Source: an uncultured Chloroflexota bacterium (GTDB taxonomy: Bacteria; Chloroflexota; Limnocylindria; Limnocylindrales; CSP1-4). From it: a stretch of 12,879 bases of DNA. This document shows positions 1 to 6,944 of the stretch, one piece after another. Below the pieces are notes generated by a model that saw only the letters and a list, made by a program, of their open reading frames with translations, did not search any database and had not been told where the DNA came from. The stretch is taken from assembly GCA_903928275.1 (NCBI GenBank), contig CAIYQJ010000022.1:1-12879 (forward strand), in the 5' to 3' direction. Position 1 is the stretch's first letter. Each line of letters starts with the position of its first letter. The translations under genes were made by a program, and so were the position numbers.

Positions 1-977
1 CTCGTCGCCCGGCGAGCCGATCCCGGGTCGTGCCACAGGACGTGTGCGTAGAAGTCTCGCCAGGCGAGCTCGGCGACGAAGCGGTCGGCTCCCGGTCCCG
101 GTTCCGCCGCGCGGACGCCCGTCACGACCTCGACGGGCGAGAGCAGTCCCCACCGGAGGTCCTGGCTGAGGCGGGAGGTCCCGTCGGTCCCGAGGAGGTC
201 GCGGCCCCGCTGGTAGTCGAGCACGCGGGGTGGCCGGTCGCCGGCGGCCCGCGTCCAGCGCGCGAGGCGGAGTCGCGCGGCGGACTCGCCCGGGTCGGGG
301 ACGAGCCCGGGATCGGCGGTGGGACGCGCCAGGCCCGCCACCTCCGCCGCGTCGACCCCGTGCTCTCGAAGCGCGTCGAGCCAGCCCGAGATGCGGCCGT
401 CGGCCGTGACGGCAGGCGTCCGGGCGCGAGCCAGGAGCGCGTCGGTCGGGATGGCCGGCGGCGCGGCGAGCGGCGTCCTGATCGGCAGGGTCGACCACGT
501 GCGGTGGAACGGGCCGAAGACCCGGTATGGCGTACCTGTCCGCGTCGCGAGATCCTCCGGTTCATGGATGAGGTTGCCCGGTGCGGCGTGGAGCGCGACC
601 CCGGCCCGCCGGAGCGCCGCGGCGACCCGCCGGTCCCGCGCACGTCCGTAGGGGGCGTAGTCGCGGCTCACATGGACCGCCTGCGCGCCGACCTCCCTGG
701 CGAATGCCGGCACGACCTTCTCGGGGCGCCCGACGCGGACGACGAGCACCGATCCGGCCGCCTCGAGCGACCCCGCCAGCTCGGTGAGCGACGCGAGCAT
801 GAACCACGTCCGGTTCGGCGACCGCCAGCGGCCGGCGAACAGGGCGGGATCGAGGACGAACAGCGGCGCGATGCGGTCCGCCCGCGCGAGAGCGCTGGCG
901 AGGGCCGGATGATCGTGCAGGCGGAGGTCGCGCCGGAACCAGAGGATGGCCGTCGGCACGATCGAGGTCGCGGTCAT
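1..977 (-). CDS. phr: Deoxyribodipyrimidine photolyase, N-terminal part (runs off left edge)
   Basis: This gene encodes a flavoenzyme that uses light to split UV-induced pyrimidine dimers in DNA. The frame stays open to the edge, giving 325 residues of a family usually about 450-500 long, so the C-terminus is missing. The photolyase N-terminal domain starts with ILWFRRDLRLHDHPAL near residue 10. The pattern SRDYAPYGRARDRRV then PYRVFGPFHRTW follows in the expected order. The FAD-binding region is visible as GTSRLSQDLRWGLLSP (about 266-281) and ELAWRDFYAHVL (about 303-315). The ATG at 977 has a good Shine-Dalgarno (AAGGGG at 986-981) and matches the family start. An in-frame ATG at 1061 would add 28 arginine-rich residues and lacks a good site. 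The gene is the last visible member of the lipid-modification operon. Family assignment is firm; which lesion it repairs and which antenna it binds cannot be told. Confidence 0.95.
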   Translation of the reverse strand, partial: MTATSIVPTAILWFRRDLRLHDHPALASALARADRIAPLFVLDPALFAGRWRSPNRTWFMLASLTELAGSLEAAGSVLVVRVGRPEKVVPAFAREVGAQAVHVSRDYAPYGRARDRRVAAALRRAGVALHAAPGNLIHEPEDLATRTGTPYRVFGPFHRTWSTLPIRTPLAAPPAIPTDALLARARTPAVTADGRISGWLDALREHGVDAAEVAGLARPTADPGLVPDPGESAARLRLARWTRAAGDRPPRVLDYQRGRDLLGTDGTSRLSQDLRWGLLSPVEVVTGVRAAEPGPGADRFVAELAWRDFYAHVLWHDPGSARRAT

Positions 978-1005
978 CGTCCCCTTCTCGCGTGACTGGC
1001 TGCCA

Positions 1006-1033
1006 CGGACCGGGTCCGGCAGCGTCCGGACGC
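1006..1033 (-). other. Two adjacent hairpins in the photolyase leader
   Basis: Between the methyltransferase stop and the photolyase start lie CGGAC-CGG-GTCCG (1006-1018) and the perfect palindrome GCGTCCGGACGC (1022-1033). They stand 20-46 bases upstream of the photolyase ribosome binding site. They could be an RNA processing or attenuation element, a protein-binding palindrome, or chance in GC-rich DNA. There is no T-run, so a classical terminator is not supported. Confidence 0.35.
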
Positions 1034-1082
1034 ACCCCACCTGCCGCGCCCGCGCCATCATGCCGCCGTCCGGCCCTCGCGC

Positions 1083-2342
1083 TCAGGCGTCGACGCCGCG
1101 TCCCTTCTCCATGACGACCTGGTGGTCCTGTGCCAGGCCGGTGGCGAAGCCCGCCTCGCTGATGGCGAGGTAGTACTCCCACATCCGGATGAACCGGTCG
1201 TCGAAGCCGAGGGCGCGGACGGCGTCGGCGTTCTCGAGGAACCGCGTCCGCCAGGCCCGCAGCGTTCGGACGTAGCTCGCCGCGATGTCCCGCACCTCGC
1301 GCACCAGCAGCCGAGTGTCATGCGAGGACCGCTCGATGACCGCGAGGGAAGGGCAGATCCCGCCGGGGAAGATGTAGGTCTGGATCCAGTTCGCTCCGCG
1401 GTGTTGGGCCTCGTAGGCGACGTCGGGGAACGTGATCACCTGGAGGCTCAGCCGCCCGCCGGGCCTGAGCGCCCGGTCGCATGTCTCGAAGAACGTCGCG
1501 TAGTACGCCGCACCCACCGCTTCGAGCATCTCGATCGACACGATCGCGTCGTAGACGCCGTCGACGTCGCGGTAGTCGCGCAGCTCCACCTCGACCAGGC
1601 GCTCGAGACCGGCGGCCCGGACCCGCTCCCGCGCAAGGTCGTACTGCTCCTGCGAGAGCGTGATCGTGGTCACGCGGCAGCCAAGCTCTCCGGCCGCGTA
1701 GAGGGCGAAGCCGCCCCAGCCGCCGCCGATCTCGAGGACGTGCATGCCGGCCTCCAGTCGCGCGCCCTCGGCGATCCGCCGGTACTTGTTCCGCTGGGCG
1801 TCGGCGAGCGACTCGTCCGGCGACTCGAACACCGCGCTCGAGTACGTCATCGTCTCGTCGAGGAACAGCCGGTAGAAGTCGTTGCCCAGGTCGTAGTGGG
1901 CGGAGATGTTCTCGCGCGCCTTCGCCCGCGTGTTGCGCCGCGCGCGGTGTGCGAGCCGGCGCGGGATCTCGAGCGGAAGGCGCCACGAGCCACCCGACAG
2001 CGCGAGCGAGGAGCGGTTCAGCGCCGCGAGCTCGAGGAGCGCCTCGAGGTCGGGCGAGGACCACTGACCGTCCACGTACGCCTCGCCGGCACCTGTCTCG
2101 CCGTGGAGCAGGAGGCGGAGGGCCGCGGCCTCGTCGTGGACCTGGATCTCGGCGCGGCGCGAGGATGCCGGGTCGCCGAAGACGCGGCGATCCCCGTCGG
2201 GCAGGACGACGGTCAGGCGACCCACCCTGATCCGGGATGCGGCCGCGAGGCCCGCGCGAAGTGCGAGCGAGCCGAGCGTCCGATCGGCGAACCGCGCGAC
2301 GGGGCGGACGGCCGTCCGTCCGCTCACCGTCCGCCCGCTCAC
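1083..2342 (-). CDS. cfa: Cyclopropane-fatty-acid-synthase-like SAM methyltransferase
   Basis: This is a 419-residue member of the Cfa/mycolic acid methyltransferase family, which adds a one-carbon unit from S-adenosylmethionine to the double bond of a membrane lipid acyl chain. Family marks are ENISAHYDLGNDFYRLFLD, MTYSSAVF, the SAM-binding VLEIGGGWGG (about 202-211), LSQEQYDLARERV and ANWIQTYIFPGG. Two positions differ from canonical enzymes. The Cys of IGCGWGG is Gly207, and the His of the MFEHVG motif is Ala275 (MLEAVG, with Glu274 kept). Such variants are, from memory, typical of copies next to DUF1365 and a flavoprotein, some of which make methyl-branched or furan precursors rather than cyclopropanes. 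I chose GTG 2342 because it overlaps the DUF1365 stop as GTGA. An upstream GTG at 2462 in the same frame would overlap DUF1365 by 124 bases and add Arg/Ser-rich sequence. The family is certain, the product is not. Confidence 0.93.
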   Translation of the reverse strand: MSGRTVSGRTAVRPVARFADRTLGSLALRAGLAAASRIRVGRLTVVLPDGDRRVFGDPASSRRAEIQVHDEAAALRLLLHGETGAGEAYVDGQWSSPDLEALLELAALNRSSLALSGGSWRLPLEIPRRLAHRARRNTRAKARENISAHYDLGNDFYRLFLDETMTYSSAVFESPDESLADAQRNKYRRIAEGARLEAGMHVLEIGGGWGGFALYAAGELGCRVTTITLSQEQYDLARERVRAAGLERLVEVELRDYRDVDGVYDAIVSIEMLEAVGAAYYATFFETCDRALRPGGRLSLQVITFPDVAYEAQHRGANWIQTYIFPGGICPSLAVIERSSHDTRLLVREVRDIAASYVRTLRAWRTRFLENADAVRALGFDDRFIRMWEYYLAISEAGFATGLAQDHQVVMEKGRGVDA

Positions 2343-3145
2343 GGGACCATCTGCCGAGCGGCCGAGGCGTGCGGCTGCGGCGAGCCGGTCCCGCGTGCTT
2401 GGGCCGTCGCCACTGCCGCCCCGTGACGCTGGAACCGGGCTCCTCTGCGCCACAGGCGCCACGCATGGACATGGATGAGCGCGATCGTCCGGTGCGTCAT
2501 GAGCGGGTGGCTGACGAGCATCCGCAGCACGGCCCGATCGGTCAGCGGCCGGCGCGTGAGCACGAGGCTCGTGGATAGCACCGGCACATCGCCCTGGCGC
2601 TCGTTGATCGCGATCCGCAGGCCCGCCGGGCCATCGGCCACGTGGACCGTGTACCGGCCATCCATGTCGATGAAGGGCGACACGTAGAAGTCCTTCTGCA
2701 TCGACGCCACGAAGCGAGGACCGGCCGCCTGGGGACGCAGCGTGTAGAGGTGCCGTTCCAGGTGCGTGTTATGCACCTCGATGACCACGACGCGCAACTC
2801 GCCCTCGGCATCGCGACACAGGTAGAAGCTCGCTGGGTTGAAGACGTAGCCGAGGATGCGGAGGTTCGTGACGAGCGTGATCCGCCAGCCGCTCGGGTCC
2901 TCGCCCTCGGCCCTCAGGTGCTGCAGGACGGTGGCCCGCAGGTCCGAGGCCGGCACGGGCCAGTGGTCGTCGTCGCGGAACTGCAGGACGTTCCGGCGTT
3001 TCCAGCCGACCAGGCGGAGCGATCGATCGACCTCGTCGAGCTCCGACAGGTCGAGCGCGAAGTAGTAGACGTCGTGCTCGAGAGCGTACTCGACCGGCCG
3101 GGCACGCCGGTGGCGCACCTTGCCTTCGAGGAGGTGGGACCTCAT
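2339..3145 (-). CDS. DUF1365 family protein
   Basis: A 268-residue DUF1365 protein of normal length. Conserved blocks appear in family order: HRRARPVEYALEHDVYYF with LDLSELDEVD at the N-terminus, the FRDDDHW segment, NLRILGYVFNPASFYLC, VIEVHNTHLERHLYTL, KDFYVSPFIDMDGRYTV, and a C-terminal HRTIALIHVHAWRLW. The biochemical role of the family is poorly defined. It is almost always found between a COG2907 flavoprotein and a Cfa-type methyltransferase, as here, which implies a role in acyl-chain modification or in presenting lipid to the other two. The ATG overlaps the flavoprotein stop as ATGA (3145-3142), and its own TGA overlaps the GTG of the next gene, so translation is probably coupled on both sides. 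The C-terminal tail after GARFQRHG is Ala/Thr/Gln-rich and probably unstructured. Confidence 0.93.
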   Translation of the reverse strand: MRSHLLEGKVRHRRARPVEYALEHDVYYFALDLSELDEVDRSLRLVGWKRRNVLQFRDDDHWPVPASDLRATVLQHLRAEGEDPSGWRITLVTNLRILGYVFNPASFYLCRDAEGELRVVVIEVHNTHLERHLYTLRPQAAGPRFVASMQKDFYVSPFIDMDGRYTVHVADGPAGLRIAINERQGDVPVLSTSLVLTRRPLTDRAVLRMLVSHPLMTHRTIALIHVHAWRLWRRGARFQRHGAAVATAQARGTGSPQPHASAARQMVP

Positions 3146-4419
3146 GCGGCGCGCTCCACGGCCGTGGCCGCGGCGATCAGCTCCGCCACCTCGAACCCCG
3201 AGCGGCAGCCGTCTTCGTGGAATCCGTACCCGAGGTGGGCGCCCGCGTACCAGGTGTTCCGGTGGCCCTGCAACCGGCGGATCGCCGCCTGGGCTTCGAG
3301 CGAGCGGAACGTGTAGAGCGGGTGGCTGAATGCCCGGGAGAGGACGACCCGGTCGTCGCGGACGGCCTCGCCCGGGTTGATCGACACGAAGTACTGGGTG
3401 GGGCCGGCGATCGCCTGGAGGCGGTTCATGTGGTATGTCATGGTGACGGCGGCGCCGGGAGGCGTGCAGGCCGCCTGGTCCACGTTCCACGATGACCAGG
3501 CACCCGGCCGCCGCGGCATGATGCGCTCGTCGGTGTGGAGCACGACCTCGTTGCGGTTGTACTCGAAGCCGTCGAGCGCCGCATGCTCGAGGAAGTCCGC
3601 GTCGCCGAGCGCGGCGAGCGCGTCGTCGGCGTGGGCCGCCATGACCACCCCGTCGAACCGCTCGCGGGCGCCGTCGGCGGTTCGGATGGTCACGCCGGCC
3701 TCGTCGCGGGTCACCCCGGACACGAGTGTCACGGCGCGCACGGTCCCTTCCGGCAGCCGCGTGATGAGCCGGTCCACGTACGCGCGCGACCCGCCTGCCA
3801 CGGTCCGCCACGGATGCGCGCTGCCGAGGCCGATGAGGCCGTGGTTGTCCAGGAACCGGAGCAGGTAGTCGACCGGGTACTCGAGAGTGCGCCCGGGCGC
3901 CGTCGACCAGACGGCCGCGGTGATCGGGACGAGGAAGTGGTCGCGGAACGAGGCGCCGAAGCGCCGGTCGGCGAGGTACTCGCCGAGGGTCATGCCCGTC
4001 GGGGCAGGGCCATCGAGGATCGCCCGCGCATCGCGGTAGAACCGAAGGATGTCCGGGAACATCCGCAGGTAGCCGGGACGAGCGGCGAGGCCGCGCTGAG
4101 CGAGGAACCCGCGTAGACCGCGAGATCCGAACTCGACGTCGCAGGCCCGGCAGACCGAAGCGAACGACATGTCGCTCGGCTGCGTCTCGACGTCGAGCTC
4201 CGCAAACAGGCCGACCAGGCGCGGATAGGTCGGCTCGTTGTAGACGATGAACCCCGTGTCGACGTTCACGACACCGCTCGGCGTGTCAACCGCGACGGTT
4301 GCCACGTGGCCGCCCGGGGCCGCGTCGCGCTCGTAGAGGACGACCCGGTGTCCGTCCCGGTGGAGGGCCCAGGCCGCGGAAAGGCCGCTGACCCCCGACC
4401 CGACGATCGCGACCCTCAT
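3142..4419 (-). CDS. FAD-dependent oxidoreductase, amine-oxidase fold (COG2907 type)
   Basis: A 425-residue flavoprotein, normal length for the COG2907 NAD/FAD-binding family. The N-terminus is a Rossmann dinucleotide fold with VGSGVSGLSAAW (GxGxxG at 7-12) and the ribose-binding acid Glu30 in LYERD, followed by PGGH. The substrate domain has FIVYNEPTYPRLVGLF and the CRACDVEFGSRG segment. The C-terminus closes with the FAD-contacting GAHLGYGFHEDGCRSG. No signal peptide or membrane segment is seen. In this gene neighbourhood the enzyme is expected to act as a desaturase or oxidase on a methylated or unsaturated acyl chain; that is inference from its partners. Plant cyclopropane synthases carry a related flavin domain fused to the methyltransferase, which supports a direct functional link. 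The start at 4419 overlaps the SRPBCC stop as ATGA. Confidence 0.93.
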   Translation of the reverse strand: MRVAIVGSGVSGLSAAWALHRDGHRVVLYERDAAPGGHVATVAVDTPSGVVNVDTGFIVYNEPTYPRLVGLFAELDVETQPSDMSFASVCRACDVEFGSRGLRGFLAQRGLAARPGYLRMFPDILRFYRDARAILDGPAPTGMTLGEYLADRRFGASFRDHFLVPITAAVWSTAPGRTLEYPVDYLLRFLDNHGLIGLGSAHPWRTVAGGSRAYVDRLITRLPEGTVRAVTLVSGVTRDEAGVTIRTADGARERFDGVVMAAHADDALAALGDADFLEHAALDGFEYNRNEVVLHTDERIMPRRPGAWSSWNVDQAACTPPGAAVTMTYHMNRLQAIAGPTQYFVSINPGEAVRDDRVVLSRAFSHPLYTFRSLEAQAAIRRLQGHRNTWYAGAHLGYGFHEDGCRSGFEVAELIAAATAVERAA

Positions 4420-4868
4420 CGCCCGGCCCCCTTCGCGCGGTCGTCGAGCACGCGCTGCATCCCGGCCGCGGCATCCCTGGCGATCTTCTCGAGGGCGCCG
4501 CCGGCGAACGGCCCGACGAGCCGCATCCAGCCGGTCAGGTTGATGTCGGCCGTGTAGTCGACACGGGTGCCGGACGGGATCGACTCGAAGCGGATCTCGT
4601 CGGTGGCTCGGACGCCCGATCCCTCGCCGGCGAGCACCACGCGGCGGCCCGGCTCCCACGCGGTGACCCGGTATTCCATCGGCACGATGCCGCCGCGCTG
4701 GCGGACGCCAAGGCGGTAGCGCGCCCCGACGCGCACCGGGCCGTCGTCGATGCGATCGGAGGTCACGGTATTGGGATCCCACTGGGAGCAGTTAGCGAAG
4801 TCCGCGACAAGGGCGAACGTCTCATCGATGGGCAGGCGCGTCTCGATCGTCTCGTGCAGGCGGGGCAT
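4416..4868 (-). CDS. SRPBCC / polyketide-cyclase-like (START-fold) protein
   Basis: A 150-residue SRPBCC-superfamily protein, a helix-grip fold that encloses a hydrophobic ligand. Typical pieces are the opening beta-strand and helix HETIETRLPIDETFALVADFANCSQWDP, the middle strands GARYRLGVRQRG and EYRVTAWEPGRRVVLAGEG, the strand DEIRFESIPSGTRVDYTADI, and a long C-terminal helix from GPFAGGALEKIARDA onward. The ATG at 4868 is chosen because the domain starts right there; the frame continues upstream with sequence unlike the family and across the divergent promoter region. A GGAAAG sits 9-14 bases upstream. It is the first gene of the operon and its TGA overlaps the flavoprotein ATG. Possible roles are binding or delivering an acyl intermediate, or acting as a cyclase/dehydratase. 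No catalytic residue can be named. Confidence 0.88.
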   Translation of the reverse strand: MPRLHETIETRLPIDETFALVADFANCSQWDPNTVTSDRIDDGPVRVGARYRLGVRQRGGIVPMEYRVTAWEPGRRVVLAGEGSGVRATDEIRFESIPSGTRVDYTADINLTGWMRLVGPFAGGALEKIARDAAAGMQRVLDDRAKGAGR

Positions 4869-4965
4869 CTCGGCTTCTTTCCGTGGGGTCCAGCTGGGGG
4901 ACCCTCTGCCATCTATTCGCATGAACTCCCGATCCGGACGGGTCGCAGGCGCGAAGATGTTGTCG
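4869..4965. promoter_or_regulatory. Divergent promoter region with 19-base inverted repeat
   Basis: This is the only space between the minus-strand operon and the plus-strand dehydrogenase. It carries GGGTCC-AGCTGGG-GGACCC at 4886-4904, perfect 6-base arms with a 7-base spacer, placed 18-36 bases upstream of the SRPBCC start. That is a plausible operator for one regulator controlling both directions. It could also form an RNA hairpin in the SRPBCC leader. The segment around 4910-4930 (TCTATTCGCATGAACT) is less GC-rich than its surroundings. No clear -35/-10 pair for a housekeeping sigma factor is seen. Confidence 0.4.
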
Positions 4966-5946
4966 ATGGATGCACGCGACCTGATCGACGACCTCGCGGA
5001 GGTGCTCGTCGTCCCCAGCTTCACCCGACTCGGCTTCGGCCTGCGCCGGCACCTCTACGGCTGGCCGGAGGCCGAGTCGTACCCGATGGCTGGCCGGACG
5101 GTCGTGCTGACCGGCCCCACCTCCGGCCTCGGGCGCGCAGCGGCCGGCTCGTTCGCGCGAATGGGCGCGAACCTCGTGCTCGTGGGCCGTGACGCCGGCC
5201 GCCTCGAACGGACCCGGGCGGACCTGCTCGCCGAGACGCCGGGCGTCGAGGCCACCACGGTCGTCGCCGACATGGCGTCGCTCGCATCGGTCCGCTCGGC
5301 GGCCGCGGAGATCCTCGACCGGCTGCCCCGGCTCGATGTCATCGTGGACAACGCGGGCACGATGCTGCCCACGCGCGAGGTCTCCCCAGAGGGCTTCGAG
5401 CGCACGTTCGCGACGACGGTCCTCGGCCCGTTCGTGCTGGTCGCTCGGCTCCTGCCGCGCCTGGTCGCCAGCCCCGACGCGCGGCTCGTCGCCGTCACCT
5501 CCGGCGGCATGTACACGCAGTCGCTGCCGCTCGACGACCTCGGGTACGAGCGCGGCGACTACAACGGGGCGCTGGCGTACGCCCGAGCGAAGCGCGCCCA
5601 GGTCGCGCTCGTCCGCGAGTGGGCGCGTCGCCTGCGCGGCGCGGGCGTCGTCGCGAACGCGATGCACCCGGGATGGGCGGACACCCCCGGCCTCGAAGCG
5701 TCGCTGCCGGGATTCGCGAAGGTCGTCGGCAGCCAGCTGCGGAGCGCCGCCGAGGGAGTGGACACGATGCTCTGGCTCGCCGCGGCTCCCGATGCCCGCT
5801 CCTCGACGGGACGCCTCTTCCTCGACCGGCGGGCCCGACCTTTCGACCGGGTCCCCGGGACCCGCCTGTCTGCGACCGCCCGTGCCACGCTCTGGGATTC
5901 GGTCGTACAGCTGACCAGCGAGCCGGATCCGACTTCCGAGCCCTGA
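4966..5946 (+). CDS. Short-chain dehydrogenase/reductase (DHRS12/retinol-dehydrogenase-like)
   Basis: A 326-residue SDR enzyme that reduces or oxidises a carbonyl/alcohol with NAD(P). Cofactor binding is TGPTSGLG (49-56); the NAG motif follows at 129-131. The catalytic Ser is in VTSGGMY (Ser179) and the YxxxK pair is Tyr205/Lys209 in AYARAKRAQ. HPGWADTPG is the usual C-terminal PG motif. A pre-domain of about 45 residues (VVPSFTRLGFGLRRHLYGW) resembles DHRS12-like members. Three in-frame ATGs exist (4921, 4957, 4966) and none has a strong ribosome site. I chose 4966 because the N-terminus then matches the family best; 4957 is nearly equal. It diverges from the lipid operon and probably shares regulation, so its substrate may be a lipid-derived aldehyde or ketone (inference). 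Confidence 0.92.
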   Translation: MDARDLIDDLAEVLVVPSFTRLGFGLRRHLYGWPEAESYPMAGRTVVLTGPTSGLGRAAAGSFARMGANLVLVGRDAGRLERTRADLLAETPGVEATTVVADMASLASVRSAAAEILDRLPRLDVIVDNAGTMLPTREVSPEGFERTFATTVLGPFVLVARLLPRLVASPDARLVAVTSGGMYTQSLPLDDLGYERGDYNGALAYARAKRAQVALVREWARRLRGAGVVANAMHPGWADTPGLEASLPGFAKVVGSQLRSAAEGVDTMLWLAAAPDARSSTGRLFLDRRARPFDRVPGTRLSATARATLWDSVVQLTSEPDPTSEP

Positions 5947-5951
5947 CGCGA

Positions 5952-5983
5952 GCGACTCCCGGACGTCGGTCCGAGGAGCTCGC
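5952..5983 (+). terminator. Long stem-loop just after the dehydrogenase stop
   Basis: Five bases past the stop, GCGA-CTCC-CGGAC pairs with GTCCG-A-GGAG-C-TCGC around a GTCG loop. That is 13 base pairs with two single-base bulges. No T-run follows, so it would be a U-less terminator or an mRNA 3'-end stabiliser. Confidence 0.5.
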
Positions 5984-6098
5984 GATCAGCCTCGCCGTGA
6001 TGGTCTTCGGCACCGCCGTCCAGGCGGGCGTGTTCGCGGTGGTCACCGCGCTCCGCGTGACGGGGACGCTGGCCGTGGGCGGGATGGGCTAGGACAGC

Positions 6099-6116
6099 GT
6101 CGCGATCGGCCGCGAC
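6099..6116 (-). terminator. Small hairpin between convergent genes
   Basis: GTCGCG-ATCGGC-CGCGAC forms a perfect 6-pair stem with a 6-base loop, 32 bases beyond the stop of the minus-strand PEBP gene. The direct repeat GACAGCGTC (6093-6101 and 6114-6122) overlaps it. It lacks a T-run on the minus strand, so the terminator role is tentative. Confidence 0.3.
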
Positions 6117-6147
6117 AGCGTCCGGGTCCCCCCGGCCTCGGCGGGGC

Positions 6148-6855
6148 TCAGCGCCGGTACGTTCCCATGAGCCTCGTCTCGCTGAGCGTGACGCTGGCAG
6201 CTCGCTGCTGCACCGCCGACGGCTTCGAGCCGCGCGGCAGCCCGAGGGGCGCGGACAGCGCGGTCAGCGTGAAGGCGTACTGATGCGCGCCGGAGGGCGG
6301 ACAGGGACCGCCCCAGCCGGTGCGCCCGAAGTCGTCGCGCCCTTCAACGGCGCCGTCCGGCAACGCGCCGGAGACGCCTTCCGCCAGGCCGCCGAGATCG
6401 GGCGCCAGGTCCAGCGCGATCCAGTGGACGAAGCCGCGCGCGTCGGGGTCGGTGACGGTGAGCAGCAGCGCCTTCGTGCCGCGGGGCACGCCCGACCAGG
6501 CGAGCGGCGGCGACACGTCGCGGCCGTCGCACGAGTATCGGCCGGGGATCGCACAGCCGTCGGAGAAGGCGGGGCTGGTGAGCGCGAACGGAGCCGATGA
6601 CGTCGTGTCGGTCGGCATCGAGGTCCCCTCCCTGGTCGGTTCGGAGCGGGTCGATGGAGGCGGTGTCGAGAACGGTGCGTTCGTGGACAGGAGGGTCGCG
6701 ATCTCGGTGCCGCTCACGCCCGCGGCACAGCCCGTGACGACGACTGCCGGCAGCACGACGATGACCGCGACCCGCACCGACAGATCGTACGGCGGGCCGC
6801 CAGGACGGCGTCCGACAACGCCGTGCCGCCAGCTTCGCGTGGTCGGAGCTCGCAT
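6148..6855 (-). CDS. YbhB/YbcL-family PEBP (Raf-kinase-inhibitor-like) lipoprotein
   Basis: This encodes a bacterial phosphatidylethanolamine-binding-protein fold. The diagnostic DPDARGFVHWIALDL (ligand-pocket Asp-Pro-Asp and His-Trp) is followed by DDFGRTGWGGPCPPSG-HQYAFTLTAL. The opening FALTSPAFSDGCAIPGRYSCDG and SPPLAWSGVPRGTKALLL match the family. Ahead of the domain is a hydrophobic stretch AVIVVLPAVVV ending in the lipobox VTGC, then a Ser/Thr/Pro-rich spacer, so the protein is probably lipid-anchored outside the cytoplasmic membrane. The start is uncertain. ATG 6855 (235 residues) leaves a long Arg-rich leader before the hydrophobic core. GTG 6777 (209 residues, lipobox Cys at 17) gives a short conventional signal. 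Neither has a strong ribosome site. The biological role of bacterial PEBPs is largely unknown. It lies 89 bases downstream of the DUF4177-like gene on the same strand. Confidence 0.85.
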   Translation of the reverse strand: MRAPTTRSWRHGVVGRRPGGPPYDLSVRVAVIVVLPAVVVTGCAAGVSGTEIATLLSTNAPFSTPPPSTRSEPTREGTSMPTDTTSSAPFALTSPAFSDGCAIPGRYSCDGRDVSPPLAWSGVPRGTKALLLTVTDPDARGFVHWIALDLAPDLGGLAEGVSGALPDGAVEGRDDFGRTGWGGPCPPSGAHQYAFTLTALSAPLGLPRGSKPSAVQQRAASVTLSETRLMGTYRR

Positions 6856-6944
6856 GGTGCCGCCGTCGCCGGTCGCCGATCGCCCGTCGCCGGGCGCCGG
6901 CCGTCGAACCGGTCGCGACAACCGCTCGCTGGGCGACGAGGCCG

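Noticed and set aside
30..995. Plus-strand open frame of about 320 codons opposite the photolyase
   Set aside because: It is Arg/Glu/Pro-rich with no domain, and the opposite strand encodes a clear photolyase. The same applies to the long frame at 1122-2426 opposite the methyltransferase.
4932..4959. GATCC...GAAGA resembling an ECF (RpoE/ChrR-like) sigma promoter upstream of the SDR
   Set aside because: The match rests on a few bases recalled from another phylum, and the spacing would put transcription start at the start codon. It is too weak to annotate.
6000..6092. Plus-strand 30-codon hydrophobic frame starting MVFGTAVQAG between the convergent SDR and PEBP genes
   Set aside because: Too short, no ribosome site at proper spacing, and it lies between two terminator-like hairpins. 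It may be a remnant of a membrane protein but cannot be supported as a gene.
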